Shown: positions 11,456 to 22,118, counted from the first letter of the stretch. The stretch: DNA of 64,000 nt from Anaerolineae bacterium (GCA_030605795.1 JAUWHR010000037.1:22670-86669), one strand, 5' to 3'. Notes: generated from the sequence alone by a model not told the origin. Numbers and translations are program-made.

Positions 11456-12394
11456 TTAGGTGTCCTGCACCTCAGTTCCAAGATATGCGTTAAGGAAATG
11501 CTTGGCGCCACGTGCAAACGCGTCGCCAGGCATTTGTTTACTTCCTGCAGGTTGAACGATATCCAGCACCAACATACCCGATCCTGTTGCTACAGCCGGA
11601 GAACCATCCACCTCGGTGACATGTCCGTGCATGCCGCCGTTTCCCTGTACTGCGTGCGCCTTTCGGATGACAAGACGGCGTTTACCCCAGATGAGAAAGG
11701 AGCCGGGCCATGGTTCATATGCGCGGACCTGAAGGGCCAGCCGCTTGGCGGGAAGTGAGAAGTCTAATCTCCCATCAGACTTTTTAAGCATCGGAGCGTG
11801 GGTAGCTTGTGTATCATCCTGGGGAATTGGTTGAAGAGTTCCCTGAATATATCGGGGAATTATTTCCGACAATAACTCCGCTCCGAGAACTGCCAACCTG
11901 GCAGTGAGGTCCCCACCGGTCTCATCCGGATGAATAGTTATGCTTCGCTGAGATAGGATCGGACCGGTGTCAAGACCAGGATCCATCTTCATAATCGTGA
12001 CGCCAGTTTCGGCATCACCTTGTCGAATAGCAGCCTGGATAGGTGCCGCGCCCCGCCAATGAGGTAGCAGAGAAGCATGAACATTAAGACAGCCCCACTC
12101 TGGAAGGTCTAGCACCGCCGGTGGCAGGATCTGACCATAGGCGGCCACCACAATTATGCTTGGTTTCCAGACGAGGAGCTGATCGATGGCGTCTGGGTCT
12201 TTGAGCCGGTACGGTTGAGCGATTGGAAACCCTCGTTCGAGGCTCCAAGATTTGACTGCTGATTGACGTAGAGCTCGGCCTCTTCCTGCCGGGCGATCAG
12301 GTTGGGTCACTACGCCGACAATAGGGTAAGACCCAGCCAGAGCTTCAAGGCTGGGGATAGCGAACTCGGGTGAGCCCATGAATACAACGCGCAT
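11456..12394 (-). CDS. fmt: Methionyl-tRNA formyltransferase
   Basis: MRVVFMGSPEFAIPSLEAL, NVHASLLPHWRGAAPIQAAI, GVTIMKMDPGLDTGPIL. Confidence 0.96.
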   Translation of the reverse strand: MRVVFMGSPEFAIPSLEALAGSYPIVGVVTQPDRPAGRGRALRQSAVKSWSLERGFPIAQPYRLKDPDAIDQLLVWKPSIIVVAAYGQILPPAVLDLPEWGCLNVHASLLPHWRGAAPIQAAIRQGDAETGVTIMKMDPGLDTGPILSQRSITIHPDETGGDLTARLAVLGAELLSEIIPRYIQGTLQPIPQDDTQATHAPMLKKSDGRLDFSLPAKRLALQVRAYEPWPGSFLIWGKRRLVIRKAHAVQGNGGMHGHVTEVDGSPAVATGSGMLVLDIVQPAGSKQMPGDAFARGAKHFLNAYLGTEVQDT

Positions 12395-12588
12395 GGATTA
12401 ATCGTATCATGATTGAACCCAAGCGAAAAATGATATTCTTTTATTTTCGTTGAATCAGACACATTATGATTGTACTTGCATGATCTCGACGGACGAGTAA
12501 AATTGTTAGTCAATGAGGCAACCCATGGGCCTCGAAATATTTATTAAATAGTATCCGGCTAGTTAAACTCATCTGGAAGGAGAGAGAC

Positions 12589-12918
12589 ATGAATGAGCAA
12601 CCGCAAATTACCAGTGACGATAAGCTATGGGCTTTGTTGGCTTATGTTCTAACACCACTTGTACCAATAATCATATTGTTGATTGAGGAAAAAAAGGATC
12701 GACCCTTTATACGGGCACATAATGCGCAAGCACTAGTATGGGGTCTGTTTAATGTAGTAGGAGGAACCATACTTAGCACTGCTCTATTTTTCTGCTTCGG
12801 TGCACCCTCCCTGATCATATGGGCAATCGGCATATTTTGGGGCATCAAGGCATACCAGGGGGAATATGTAACCATTCCTGTGATTACGGATTTTGTAAAA
12901 AACCAGGGCTGGGTTTGA
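12589..12918 (+). CDS. DUF4870-like small membrane protein
   Basis: 109 aa with DDKLWALLAYVLTPLVPIIILLIE...FIRAHNAQAL, typical of the Tic20/DUF4870 family; RBS aaggagag upstream. Confidence 0.8.
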   Translation: MNEQPQITSDDKLWALLAYVLTPLVPIIILLIEEKKDRPFIRAHNAQALVWGLFNVVGGTILSTALFFCFGAPSLIIWAIGIFWGIKAYQGEYVTIPVITDFVKNQGWV

Positions 12919-12937
12919 ACCGCTAAATAATCTTTGG

Positions 12938-12966
12938 AGGGCCCGCAAAACGCGGGCCCTTTTTTT
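12938..12966 (+). terminator. Rho-independent terminator
   Basis: Perfect stem AGGGCCCGC / GCGGGCCCT with loop AAAAC and a following T-run. Confidence 0.93.
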
Positions 12967-12992
12967 ACAATCTTATGACATAGGAGGTGGCT

Positions 12993-14708
12993 TTGGAGAA
13001 ACGCTGGAAACTAACCCCGCCACTCCCTCCTGAAATTCAGAATTCGCTGGCCGATTATCGACCAGTCGAGCGAGTGATTCTGTTCAATCGCGGCATGGAG
13101 ACCAAACACCAGGCGGACGCTTATTTCGCGTTGGAGGATTTAAAGGATTACGATCCCTTCCTCATGTCAGGGATGGATCAGGCGGTTGAGAGGCTGCTGA
13201 AAGCTGTCCGATCGAGGGAAAAAATCGTGATATACGGCGACTACGATGCAGACGGCGTCACCGCGACAGCACTGCTTGTCGAGGTGCTGCGCAGGATTGG
13301 AGCATCTGTCGAACATTACATCCCCAATCGCTTTGACGAAGGTTATGGCCTGAACCACGATGCCCTAACCAAGATTCGGGAGCGGGGTGGGGAGCTCGTC
13401 ATAACCGTCGATTGTGGTGTGCGGGCGGTTGACGAGATTGAACATGCAGTGAGCCTGGGCCTTGAAGTGATTGTCACTGATCATCATCAACCTGGGTTGC
13501 ATTTACCTCGTGCATTTGCAGTGATCAATCCTTCACAAAAAGGGGATTCCTACCCGTTTAAGGGCTTAGCTGGGGTTGGTGTAGCGTATAAGCTGGCTCA
13601 GGCCTTATTGAGGCGCCTTGGGGAACGGGAGCCAATCGAGAGCCTTGATCTGGTGGCCATCGGCACAGTGGCTGATATTGTCCCTCTTTATGGTGAGAAT
13701 CGACAGCTTGTAAGGATGGGTCTTGAACAACTTAATCATACACAACGTCCGGGATTACGAGCGATCATAGAGACCATCGGATACGAATTTGGACATCTGA
13801 ACACAACGACAATTGGATTTGGTATCGGTCCTCGGCTGAACGCAGCCGGCAGGATCGATTCCGCAGAAAGAGCCTTCAACCTACTGATGGCGATTGAGGA
13901 AATGGAGGCAAAGCGTCTTGCAAACCAGCTAGAGGAGATAAATCGCCAACGGCAGCGTATCACTCGAGAGATGGTCGAAGAGGCGCGTATGCATGGGGTC
14001 GGTAAAGGCCCGCCGCCAATACTAATTATTGCTATTGATCCAGATTTTAACCAAGGTGTGATTGGATTGACCGCCTCGCGTTTGGTGGATGAGTTCTATC
14101 GACCATCGATTGTTGCTTCTTATGGAGATCAAGTAACAATAGGTTCAGCGCGTAGCATCTCTGAGTTTCACATTACCGAGGCTCTCGATGAATGCGACGA
14201 CTTGCTGGAGCGCTATGGCGGGCATTCAGCAGCGGCTGGCTTCTCTGTCCGAAACGAGAAGCTGGACGAATTTATCCAGCAAATAAACAAGGTAGCAGCT
14301 AAGAAACTATCGGGAATAGAGCTCCGACCAACCTTAACTGTTGACACGATAGTACGATTTTCGGATCTAGATTGGTCCCTACTTGAATTTATTGAGAGAA
14401 TGGAGCCCTGCGGATGTGGTAATCCATTGCCGGTATTTGCAGTGCAGGATGTGGAGGTGGTGAGTAAACGGTCTGTTGGTGCTGAAGGACGCCATCTCAA
14501 GTTGACAATGAGGGATGAGCGGAAGGTATTCGATGCTATTGCATTCCGTCAGGGTCATCTCTATAAGAATCTTCCGCAACGTGTTGACCTGGCATTTCGC
14601 CTCGAGCGAAACGATTATATGGGTATATCCAGCCTGCAGCTAAACGTTCTGGATGTGCGCTCAGCTGGCTCATTGGGTGATCTCAATTTAACGATCCAGG
14701 GACCTTAA
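12993..14708 (+). CDS. recJ: Single-stranded-DNA-specific exonuclease RecJ
   Basis: DHH motifs (YGDYDADGVTATALL, TVDCG, VTDHHQPG) and DHHA1 GGHSAAAGFSV. The TTG at 12993 is better spaced from AGGAGG (12982-12987) than the GTG at 12987 used in the ORF track. Confidence 0.93.
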   Translation: MEKRWKLTPPLPPEIQNSLADYRPVERVILFNRGMETKHQADAYFALEDLKDYDPFLMSGMDQAVERLLKAVRSREKIVIYGDYDADGVTATALLVEVLRRIGASVEHYIPNRFDEGYGLNHDALTKIRERGGELVITVDCGVRAVDEIEHAVSLGLEVIVTDHHQPGLHLPRAFAVINPSQKGDSYPFKGLAGVGVAYKLAQALLRRLGEREPIESLDLVAIGTVADIVPLYGENRQLVRMGLEQLNHTQRPGLRAIIETIGYEFGHLNTTTIGFGIGPRLNAAGRIDSAERAFNLLMAIEEMEAKRLANQLEEINRQRQRITREMVEEARMHGVGKGPPPILIIAIDPDFNQGVIGLTASRLVDEFYRPSIVASYGDQVTIGSARSISEFHITEALDECDDLLERYGGHSAAAGFSVRNEKLDEFIQQINKVAAKKLSGIELRPTLTVDTIVRFSDLDWSLLEFIERMEPCGCGNPLPVFAVQDVEVVSKRSVGAEGRHLKLTMRDERKVFDAIAFRQGHLYKNLPQRVDLAFRLERNDYMGISSLQLNVLDVRSAGSLGDLNLTIQGP

Positions 14709-14712
14709 TCTC

Positions 14713-15399
14713 TCAATCGACAAACCGATATTTGAGCAGGGTCCAGGCGGCCATAAATGCATCGCCAAGCCCAATCTTCTTACCTTCGGAATATTCTCGA
14801 GGGTTGAAGGAGATCGGTACTTCAAAGATGCGTATACGGCGTTTTAACAACTTGGCGGTTACCTCGGGTTCGAAGTCAAAGCGACGGGCGCGTAGAGGTA
14901 TGGATTTTATGACTTCACTCTTAAAAAGTTTATAGCCCGTCTCCATATCGGAGAGGATGCTGTTGTAAAGTATGTTGGTCATCAATGTGAGTAGTTTATT
15001 GGCGACCATGTGCCAGAACATCGTTGACCTGCGTGGTGCTCCCAAAAATCGTGAGCCGTAAACTACATCGGCAATACCTTCCTCGATTGGTCTCAGCAGA
15101 TTCGAGTAATCGCGCGGGTCGTATTCAAGGTCGGCGTCTTGGATGAGAATCAATTCGCAACGTGCGGCCTGGATACCGGTACGGACGGCGGCACCTTTGC
15201 CCTGATTATGCTGGTGAAGGATCAGACGCATGATTGGATAGTTGGGCGCAATTTCCTGTAGCAACTCACGCGTTCCGTCGGTCGAGCCATCGTCAACAAT
15301 GATGATCTCATCCACTAAACCTACTGCTTCAACCCTACGGAGGATTTCTTCAATCGTCGCTCGTTCGTTGTAGACAGGCGTCACAATGGAAAGTTTCAT
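14713..15399 (-). CDS. Family 2 glycosyltransferase (dolichyl-phosphate mannosyltransferase-like)
   Basis: MKLSIVTPVYNERATIEEIL, DDGSTDGT and DADLEYDP motifs; start moved to internal ATG. Confidence 0.9.
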   Translation of the reverse strand: MKLSIVTPVYNERATIEEILRRVEAVGLVDEIIIVDDGSTDGTRELLQEIAPNYPIMRLILHQHNQGKGAAVRTGIQAARCELILIQDADLEYDPRDYSNLLRPIEEGIADVVYGSRFLGAPRRSTMFWHMVANKLLTLMTNILYNSILSDMETGYKLFKSEVIKSIPLRARRFDFEPEVTAKLLKRRIRIFEVPISFNPREYSEGKKIGLGDAFMAAWTLLKYRFVD

Positions 15400-15546
15400 A
15401 GAGGGGATTGTACCCAGCAAGTGCGATTGGGACAAATAAGTATTTGCCCGCAACTGAGGCCGTGTATATAATCCATTTGTAAGAACTCTGATAGCTATTA
15501 TGTCGCAGTTATCAATAAAGGGCTATGTAGTTTCTGGAGGCGTAGG

Positions 15547-16896
15547 ATGTCCTTACCGCGAAGCTCTATGAGATCAGCCCATCCTGAGCCGATCCCCACA
15601 ACCTCAAGTCTGCGATTCATCCCTCCCCCAATAAGCCGAATGGAGGATACCGGTTTATCGCAATTATGGTTACAGGACTTGGCGCTCAAGATCCTTTATT
15701 TCCGTGGTAACCTGACCGGCTTTAACGTCGCTGAGGCAATGGCGCTACCTTTCGCTGGGTTAGTGGATCATGTCCTTGAAGCGTTGAAGCGTGAGAAGTT
15801 CGTCGAGGTTAAAACCCAGGTAGGTTTTGGTGAGGGGTCGTATCAGTACGCTATAACTGGGGCAGGCATCGCCCGTGCGCGTGAGGCACTCGAGCGCAGT
15901 CAATATGCCGGACCAGCGCCTGTACCTCTTTCTGTCTATAACGACTCAATCCTTCGCCAGAGTCGTGGTCGTCCTACTGTACATGCTCGTTCGATGCGAC
16001 AAGCTCTATCTGATCTCGTCCTTTCTGAAAGGACATTCAACCAGATTGGTCCAGCGGTTAATTCTGGTACCTCAATCTTTCTATATGGGCCGCCCGGTAA
16101 TGGTAAGACCTCAATCGCCCGTGCGATTGGAAGCATCCTCCTTAAGGAGGACATGTTCATTCCGTACGCCATCGATATCGACGGGCAAGTTGTGAAGCTG
16201 TACGACTCAGTGGACCATGTACTTTCTCCTGAGGATGATGTCACCGAATCCGGCACTGGCACTATGAAGACGGGCGCCAAGCGTGATCCTCGTTGGGTCA
16301 AAATCCGGCGACCGTTCGTCGTGGTGGGTGGAGAGCTGACAATGGCTGGATTGGACCTTGTATTCGACGACGTCAACAAGTTCTACGAGGCGCCGTTCCA
16401 AGTGAAAGCCAATGGAGGTGTGTTATTAATCGATGACTTTGGGCGTCAGCAAGTGCGGCCACGCGACTTGTTAAACCGTTGGATTGTGCCACTCGAAAAC
16501 CGTATCGATTACCTAACACTACATACCGGTCGGAAGGTTGAGCTGCCATTCGATGTTCTGGTGGTCTTCTCCACTAACCTTCCACCCCGCGATCTGGTGG
16601 ATGAGGCTTTTCTCCGCCGCCTTCGTCATAAGATCGAAATTGGCGATCCATCCTATGAATCGTACCGCAAGATTTTTAAGCTTGTCGCTGATGATAAGGG
16701 GATAGCTTACTCAGATAAGGGATTGGCGTATTTATTGCAGGAATGGTATATCAAACGTAACCGAAAACTGCGAGCCTCGCATCCACGTGATATCTGTGAC
16801 CAGATCCTAGACATCTCACGTTATATGAACGTCGAACCTGAAATGAATAAGGATCTGTTAGATCGAGCAGCTGAGGCATACTTCGTCGAACTATAG
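15547..16896 (+). CDS. AAA-type ATPase with N-terminal winged-helix-like region
   Basis: Walker A GPPGNGKTS, Walker B GVLLIDDFGRQ, sensor FSTNLPPRDL. Confidence 0.85.
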   Translation: MSLPRSSMRSAHPEPIPTTSSLRFIPPPISRMEDTGLSQLWLQDLALKILYFRGNLTGFNVAEAMALPFAGLVDHVLEALKREKFVEVKTQVGFGEGSYQYAITGAGIARAREALERSQYAGPAPVPLSVYNDSILRQSRGRPTVHARSMRQALSDLVLSERTFNQIGPAVNSGTSIFLYGPPGNGKTSIARAIGSILLKEDMFIPYAIDIDGQVVKLYDSVDHVLSPEDDVTESGTGTMKTGAKRDPRWVKIRRPFVVVGGELTMAGLDLVFDDVNKFYEAPFQVKANGGVLLIDDFGRQQVRPRDLLNRWIVPLENRIDYLTLHTGRKVELPFDVLVVFSTNLPPRDLVDEAFLRRLRHKIEIGDPSYESYRKIFKLVADDKGIAYSDKGLAYLLQEWYIKRNRKLRASHPRDICDQILDISRYMNVEPEMNKDLLDRAAEAYFVEL

Positions 16897-16898
16897 TC

Positions 16899-17687
16899 AT
16901 GGAAGCAACTTCAATGTGGAATAAAAGCGTCCCGTTGGTGATTGCTCACCGCGGGGCGTCCTTTCATGCACCAGAGAATACAATCGCGGCCTTCCGTATG
17001 GCTGCCGAGCTGGGGGCCGATGCTGTGGAAATGGATGCTAAGCTGACCATTGATGGTCAGGTAGTTGTGCACCACGATCTGATACTAGATCGCACGACTA
17101 CCGGAACAGGGCCTCTTTCAGCCCGAACACTAGAAGAGCTTCAACGTCTAGATGCGGGGTCACATTTCGACCTGAGCTACGCTGGGGAGCACATCCCCAC
17201 TTTACGGGAGGTTTTCAGATCTGTCGCCGATCGGTTGTTGATCAATATTGAATTGTCGAATTACGCCAGTCCTTTTAATACTCTGCCTGAGGCAGTCGTC
17301 AAACTGGTTCAAGAGTTTGGTCTCGAGAAACGGGTGTTGCTGTCCTCGTTTAATCCGGTAGGGTTGAGAAGGGTGCGAAAACTGACAACGAGGATACCGA
17401 TCGGTCTGCTTGTCAGAGCCAAGGAGCCTGGATGGTTGCGCGCGTTCTTTAGTTGGTTGACTCCCAACTACGAAGCTTTCCACCCCTCAATGGCACTGGT
17501 TAGCGAAGAGATAATCGAAGGTCAACATCGGAAAGGCCGTTGGGTCAATGTTTGGACGGTCAATGAGCTGGAATATATCAAAAGGGTGGTTTATTGGGGT
17601 GTGGATGGGGTGATCACAGACGCTCCTGATTTGGCTCGAGAGGTGGTGCGCGAAATTTATCCCGAAAACGGAGAAGGAGACGCTTGA
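16899..17687 (+). CDS. Glycerophosphodiester phosphodiesterase
   Basis: AHRGASFHAPENTIAAFRMAAELGADAVEMDAKLTIDGQVVVHHD. Confidence 0.95.
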   Translation: MEATSMWNKSVPLVIAHRGASFHAPENTIAAFRMAAELGADAVEMDAKLTIDGQVVVHHDLILDRTTTGTGPLSARTLEELQRLDAGSHFDLSYAGEHIPTLREVFRSVADRLLINIELSNYASPFNTLPEAVVKLVQEFGLEKRVLLSSFNPVGLRRVRKLTTRIPIGLLVRAKEPGWLRAFFSWLTPNYEAFHPSMALVSEEIIEGQHRKGRWVNVWTVNELEYIKRVVYWGVDGVITDAPDLAREVVREIYPENGEGDA

Positions 17688-18128
17688 CTAAGGTTACATG
17701 GACGATCGATGAACTAATTTGCGTATGCATCGCCCGACAAGTGCAAGATGGTGAAGCAGTAGCTCAGGGATTAGCAACACCGTTGGTGGCCGATGGCTAT
17801 CTCCTAGCGTGGCATACCCCCGCTCCAAATTTGTACTTCGCTCTCGAATCTAGGCCAATCCGATTTAAACTCTGGTAGGATGCGAATAACTCATCTGCAT
17901 CCCGGAGTGAGCTTTGAGCGGGTGCAGGCGAAGACGGGTTTCGACTTAGATGTTTCCTCACGATTATCGACTACTAAACCACCGTCGAAGGAGGAGGTAC
18001 GTCTTCTGCGAGAGGTCATTGATCCATTGGATATTCGGCAGTTGGAATTGTTAAGTGGGTCGAAACGGCGCAGGTTTTTTAGGGCTGATTTAGAACAGAA
18101 AATTGCGCATAGCCATAATAGAGTTTAG
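17684..18128 (+). pseudogene. Degraded CoA-transferase family I beta subunit (glutaconate-type), internal deletion plus frame change
   Basis: N-terminal piece (17684..17878, TWTIDELICVCIARQVQDGEAVAQGLATPLVADGYLLAWHTPAPNLYFA) and C-terminal piece (17880..18128, ITHLHPGVSFERVQAKTGFDLDV...KPPSKEEVRLLREVIDPLDIRQ) resemble the two ends of one family, in different frames with the middle missing. Confidence 0.75.
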
Positions 18129-18184
18129 GTTTGCTACGCCTATAGCTCTTGTGACGACCCATCGTCAAAGGTATACTATCCATT

Positions 18185-20980
18185 ATGCATCGTCTACTTC
18201 TCACACTTATTTTGTTCTGCATATTGTTCTTACCCACACAGGTCGGACAAACACTGCATGAGCAATATACTAAAGATTCTGCATCAGATCTTTTACAGGA
18301 GATGACACCCGAGGAAAAGGTAGGTCAGCTATTCTTGGTGACCTTCAAGGGAAACGCTCCACAACCAGGTGATCCAATCATTGATCTAATCGTTAATCAC
18401 CATATTGCCGGTGTAATTTTTAAAAAAACTAATAATAATTTTGCTGAATCACCGGAAACCCTGAACGAAGCGAGAGCCCTCATTGCACTGCTTCAGGATG
18501 CTGAATACGAAGCTTCGAAGATTGAAACCGAAGTTAGTGCAGATAATGGTAATTCAAGCTACCCAGCCTATATCCCTTTATTCATCACAATCAGCCAGGA
18601 GAGCGGGGACCCGCAATTCACTGAGATACTCTCTGGTGTCACAGAACTACCCTCTGAGATGGCGATCGGTGCAACCTGGGACATTGAAAAGGCGAGGGAA
18701 GTTGGAGAGGTGCTTGGAGCGGAATTGGAGGCGCTGGGTTTTAACCTTCTACTCGGACCAACTCTGGACGTCCTGGAGGAACATCGTTTAATCGGCCCTG
18801 GCGACCTGGGTGTGAGGTCGTTTGGAGGTGATCCGTACTGGGTGAGCGTGATGGGCCGAGCTTATGTCGCCGGTTTGCATGAAGGCTCCCGTGGTCGGTT
18901 AGGTGTGATAGTCAAGCATTTCCCTGGGCTTGGCAGCGCGGATCGCTCTATTGAGGAGGAAGTTGCGACGGTTCGGAAGTCACTCGAGCAACTGAAGCAA
19001 ATTGAATTAGCGCCTTTCTTTGCCATAACGTGGACCAACCCAGGCGAGGCTGAGGATATAGCTGATGGCTTATTAACTTCGCATATTCGATACCAAGGCT
19101 TCCAGGGCAATATTCGTGACACAACCAGGCCAGTCAGCCTGGACCCTCAAGCTCATGCTCAATTGATGGCGCTTGAACCCCTGGCGACCTGGCGGCAGGG
19201 CGGTGGGGTCATGGTAAGCGACTCGCTGGGGTCAAGGGCACTACGCCGGTTCCGCGATCCACTTGAAAGGACATTTACAGCGCATTTAGTTGCCCGTGAC
19301 GCGTTTCTTGCCGGCAATGATCTGCTTATACTTTCAGACTTCAGAAGCACTGATGATCCGGATGAAGTGACTACAATCCGGTCGACGCTGGATTTCTTTG
19401 CTCAGAAATATCGAGAAGATTCTGTATTCGCCCAACGTGTCGATGAAGCTGTGCAGAACATCCTACAACTGAAATTGCGATTATACGGTGATAACTTCTC
19501 GGGTGAAGCAGTGAGGCCGGCCGAGTCGGGAATAACCGAGATCGGCCAAGGCGAGGAGGTTATCCTCCAAGTAGCCAGAGCCGCTGCTTCTTTAATCAGT
19601 CCATCACAAGAGGATATTGCAGAGAGATTGGGTGGGCCTCCACAGTTGAATGAGAGGATTGTGTTCTTCACTGATGTACGTATGTGGGAGCAATGTTCTA
19701 CCTGTGCCCCACAACCCGGGATTGATACCAATGCACTTATGGACTCAGTTCTTGCGCTGTACGGTCAAGCAGCTGCTGGTCAAGTTAGGTCCTGGTATTT
19801 AGAGTCGTTCACCATGGCGGATCTCGCGCATTTCCTGGGAAAACAACCGCCGGTTGTACCAATTGTACCGCTTACACCAGCAGATGAACTTGAAAAGCCC
19901 TTGCAGAACGCAGATTGGCTTGTCTTCTGTGTTCTTGACAGCACTGATCAGGTATTTGGAGCTGATGCCCTGAAATTACTGCTTGACCAGCGGATGGACC
20001 TTGTGCGTAATAGACGAGTAGTGGTATTCGCTTTCGATGTCCCATATGGATTGGATGCCACGGACATCAGCAAGATAGATGTCTACTATGCGCTTTATGG
20101 ACAAGGGCATGCTTTTATTGATGTGACTGCCCGCTTATTTTTCGGCGAACTTTCGGCTTCGGGAGCTCCTCCAGTGAGTGTACCAGGGATAGGATATGAC
20201 CTAATTGAAGCCACATCTCCTGATCCCGACCAGATGATATCCTTAACTGCCTACGTTGATGAGGAAGAGGTTGCCTCGGAGGATCACCCACCAGAATTAT
20301 TGGTTGGTGATCTGATACCCGTGGAGACAGGGGTTATACTGGATGTGAACGCACACCCTGTACCAGACGGGACTGTTGTGGAATTCATTCTCACTCACCA
20401 AAGAGAGAACATCCCTCCGGTTATTATCAAGTCAACTACCACGGATGGGGTGGCTCGTATTAGCGTACAACTTGATCGTCCTGGCTTATTGACGATCTCA
20501 GCTAGAAGCGACCCGGTGCGGAATTCAGAGACCTTTCAACTTAATGTTCAAGGAGATTTGCAGGCTATAGCTACTTCAATCTCGCCAACGCTCGTACCAA
20601 CTGTCACCCTTCTACCAACCACTACCACCTCTTTACCAACATCCACAGCAGTGGTGGGGATCGAGGAGACGAGCTTTCGGGAGGAAAGGTCTGTAGACAT
20701 GGGTATCTTCGATTTGTTGCTTGGTATATTGGGTGTGGCGATGGTCGCTGGGGCGGGTTATATTTCCGCTGAACGCCGGGACGTTACATTGAGCAGCCGG
20801 GTTCGCAGCACTCTACTGCCGATTGTATGTGGTTTAGTGGGATATAACTACCTTGCATTAAATCTTCCCGGCAGTGATGTCCTCCTACAGTCGATGGGAG
20901 CACTGGCTGGAATGGCTTTCGCTTTGGCCGCGGGAGTTGTGGGGCTTTTGATCGCCCAAATTTTGTGTAGGGGAAAATGA
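18185..20980 (+). CDS. GH3-like (NagZ-type N-domain) exported protein with Ig-like domain, Thr/Pro-rich linker and C-terminal TM segments
   Basis: Signal peptide; MTPEEKVGQLFLVTF, VIVKHFPGLG and VMVSDSLGSRAL (GH3-like); PTVTLLPTTTTSLPTSTAV linker; terminal hydrophobic segments. Confidence 0.8.
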   Translation: MHRLLLTLILFCILFLPTQVGQTLHEQYTKDSASDLLQEMTPEEKVGQLFLVTFKGNAPQPGDPIIDLIVNHHIAGVIFKKTNNNFAESPETLNEARALIALLQDAEYEASKIETEVSADNGNSSYPAYIPLFITISQESGDPQFTEILSGVTELPSEMAIGATWDIEKAREVGEVLGAELEALGFNLLLGPTLDVLEEHRLIGPGDLGVRSFGGDPYWVSVMGRAYVAGLHEGSRGRLGVIVKHFPGLGSADRSIEEEVATVRKSLEQLKQIELAPFFAITWTNPGEAEDIADGLLTSHIRYQGFQGNIRDTTRPVSLDPQAHAQLMALEPLATWRQGGGVMVSDSLGSRALRRFRDPLERTFTAHLVARDAFLAGNDLLILSDFRSTDDPDEVTTIRSTLDFFAQKYREDSVFAQRVDEAVQNILQLKLRLYGDNFSGEAVRPAESGITEIGQGEEVILQVARAAASLISPSQEDIAERLGGPPQLNERIVFFTDVRMWEQCSTCAPQPGIDTNALMDSVLALYGQAAAGQVRSWYLESFTMADLAHFLGKQPPVVPIVPLTPADELEKPLQNADWLVFCVLDSTDQVFGADALKLLLDQRMDLVRNRRVVVFAFDVPYGLDATDISKIDVYYALYGQGHAFIDVTARLFFGELSASGAPPVSVPGIGYDLIEATSPDPDQMISLTAYVDEEEVASEDHPPELLVGDLIPVETGVILDVNAHPVPDGTVVEFILTHQRENIPPVIIKSTTTDGVARISVQLDRPGLLTISARSDPVRNSETFQLNVQGDLQAIATSISPTLVPTVTLLPTTTTSLPTSTAVVGIEETSFREERSVDMGIFDLLLGILGVAMVAGAGYISAERRDVTLSSRVRSTLLPIVCGLVGYNYLALNLPGSDVLLQSMGALAGMAFALAAGVVGLLIAQILCRGK

Positions 20981-20985
20981 GGATA

Positions 20986-21969
20986 TTATTGAAAAGTTGC
21001 AATCGTGGCGACAAGCAGCAGGATCACTGCTGTTGCTGCCAGGAGGCGATCGAATGCCGAAAGTAGAAAAGGTTCAACGAAAGCTGAAGGACTGTGTAGA
21101 AGATAATGTCCTGTAGGTACAGTTTCGAGTAATGCTTGACGAAAGGCCTTAATGTTCTGCGGACGTTTATCTGGATGTAGCTCCATGGCCCATAAAACAG
21201 CGCTCTCCACAGTGGAAGCGATATCAGGGTTTAGATCTCGAAGTGGACGTAATGCGCCTGGCTTAAGGAATCGTTGTTTGGCTTCAGCTGGAGTCTGGTT
21301 GGTCAACAGATGATAGAGCGTAGCACCAAAAGCATAGATATCGCTGCGTACATCGGTGTGGCCCGAATCACCTCCATATTGCTCAAGTGGAGTATATGAG
21401 GCGGTGCCACGACCCTGAATAACCGTGATCGTCATCTCATCGGGAACCAGTTGTTTGACCAAGCCAAAGTCGACTAACTTTAATAGGCCGCTTGGTGTTA
21501 GCTTGAGATTGCTAGGTTTAATATCACGGTGGATTACGGGGGATGGCTGGTTGTGCAAGTATTCCAAAGCATCGGTGAGTTGGGAAGCCCAGGTTAGGAT
21601 ATCTGTTTGTGCAAGGTAACTTCCATCGCGGCGGGTGTTGTCTATCATGGTTTTCAAATCCTCACCTGGGACATAGTCCATCACAAGGTAATCACACTCT
21701 AAGTCGGAAAAAAAGTCCGAAACTTTAGGGAGATTGGGATGATCTAAGCGAGCGAGGAGCGAGGCCTCACGATAGAACTGTTCTCGCCCCTGGTCAAGTG
21801 TTTCCGCGGGAAGGTTAATATCATACTTAACCTCCTTAAGCGCGCAAAGCCGTCCGGGTAGGCGATTGTCTTCCGCCAGATAGATAGAACCCATGCCGCC
21901 ACGGCCAATAATCCGACGGATGATGTAACGATCACGTAGGATCTGTCCTGACTCAAGCGGGTATTGCAA
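20986..21969 (-). CDS. Serine/threonine protein kinase, tail-anchored
   Basis: IIGRGGMGSIYLAED, VIHRDIKPSNLKL, VDFGLVKQL; C-terminal hydrophobic tail LLAATAVILLLVATIATF. Confidence 0.93.
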   Translation of the reverse strand: MQYPLESGQILRDRYIIRRIIGRGGMGSIYLAEDNRLPGRLCALKEVKYDINLPAETLDQGREQFYREASLLARLDHPNLPKVSDFFSDLECDYLVMDYVPGEDLKTMIDNTRRDGSYLAQTDILTWASQLTDALEYLHNQPSPVIHRDIKPSNLKLTPSGLLKLVDFGLVKQLVPDEMTITVIQGRGTASYTPLEQYGGDSGHTDVRSDIYAFGATLYHLLTNQTPAEAKQRFLKPGALRPLRDLNPDIASTVESAVLWAMELHPDKRPQNIKAFRQALLETVPTGHYLLHSPSAFVEPFLLSAFDRLLAATAVILLLVATIATFQ

Positions 21970-22118
21970 GGTTGGGCCTCACTTACACAAGGGCAGAGGT
22001 TGCGTCAGGTGTTGCTCTAGGCGTGAACCCTGCCCCTGAGAACGGGTTCAGAGCACCTGCAGCTCATTTGCATTATACTCTGTCTCGATCATTTTAGGGG
22101 GGTGGGGAAGGTGGTAGA

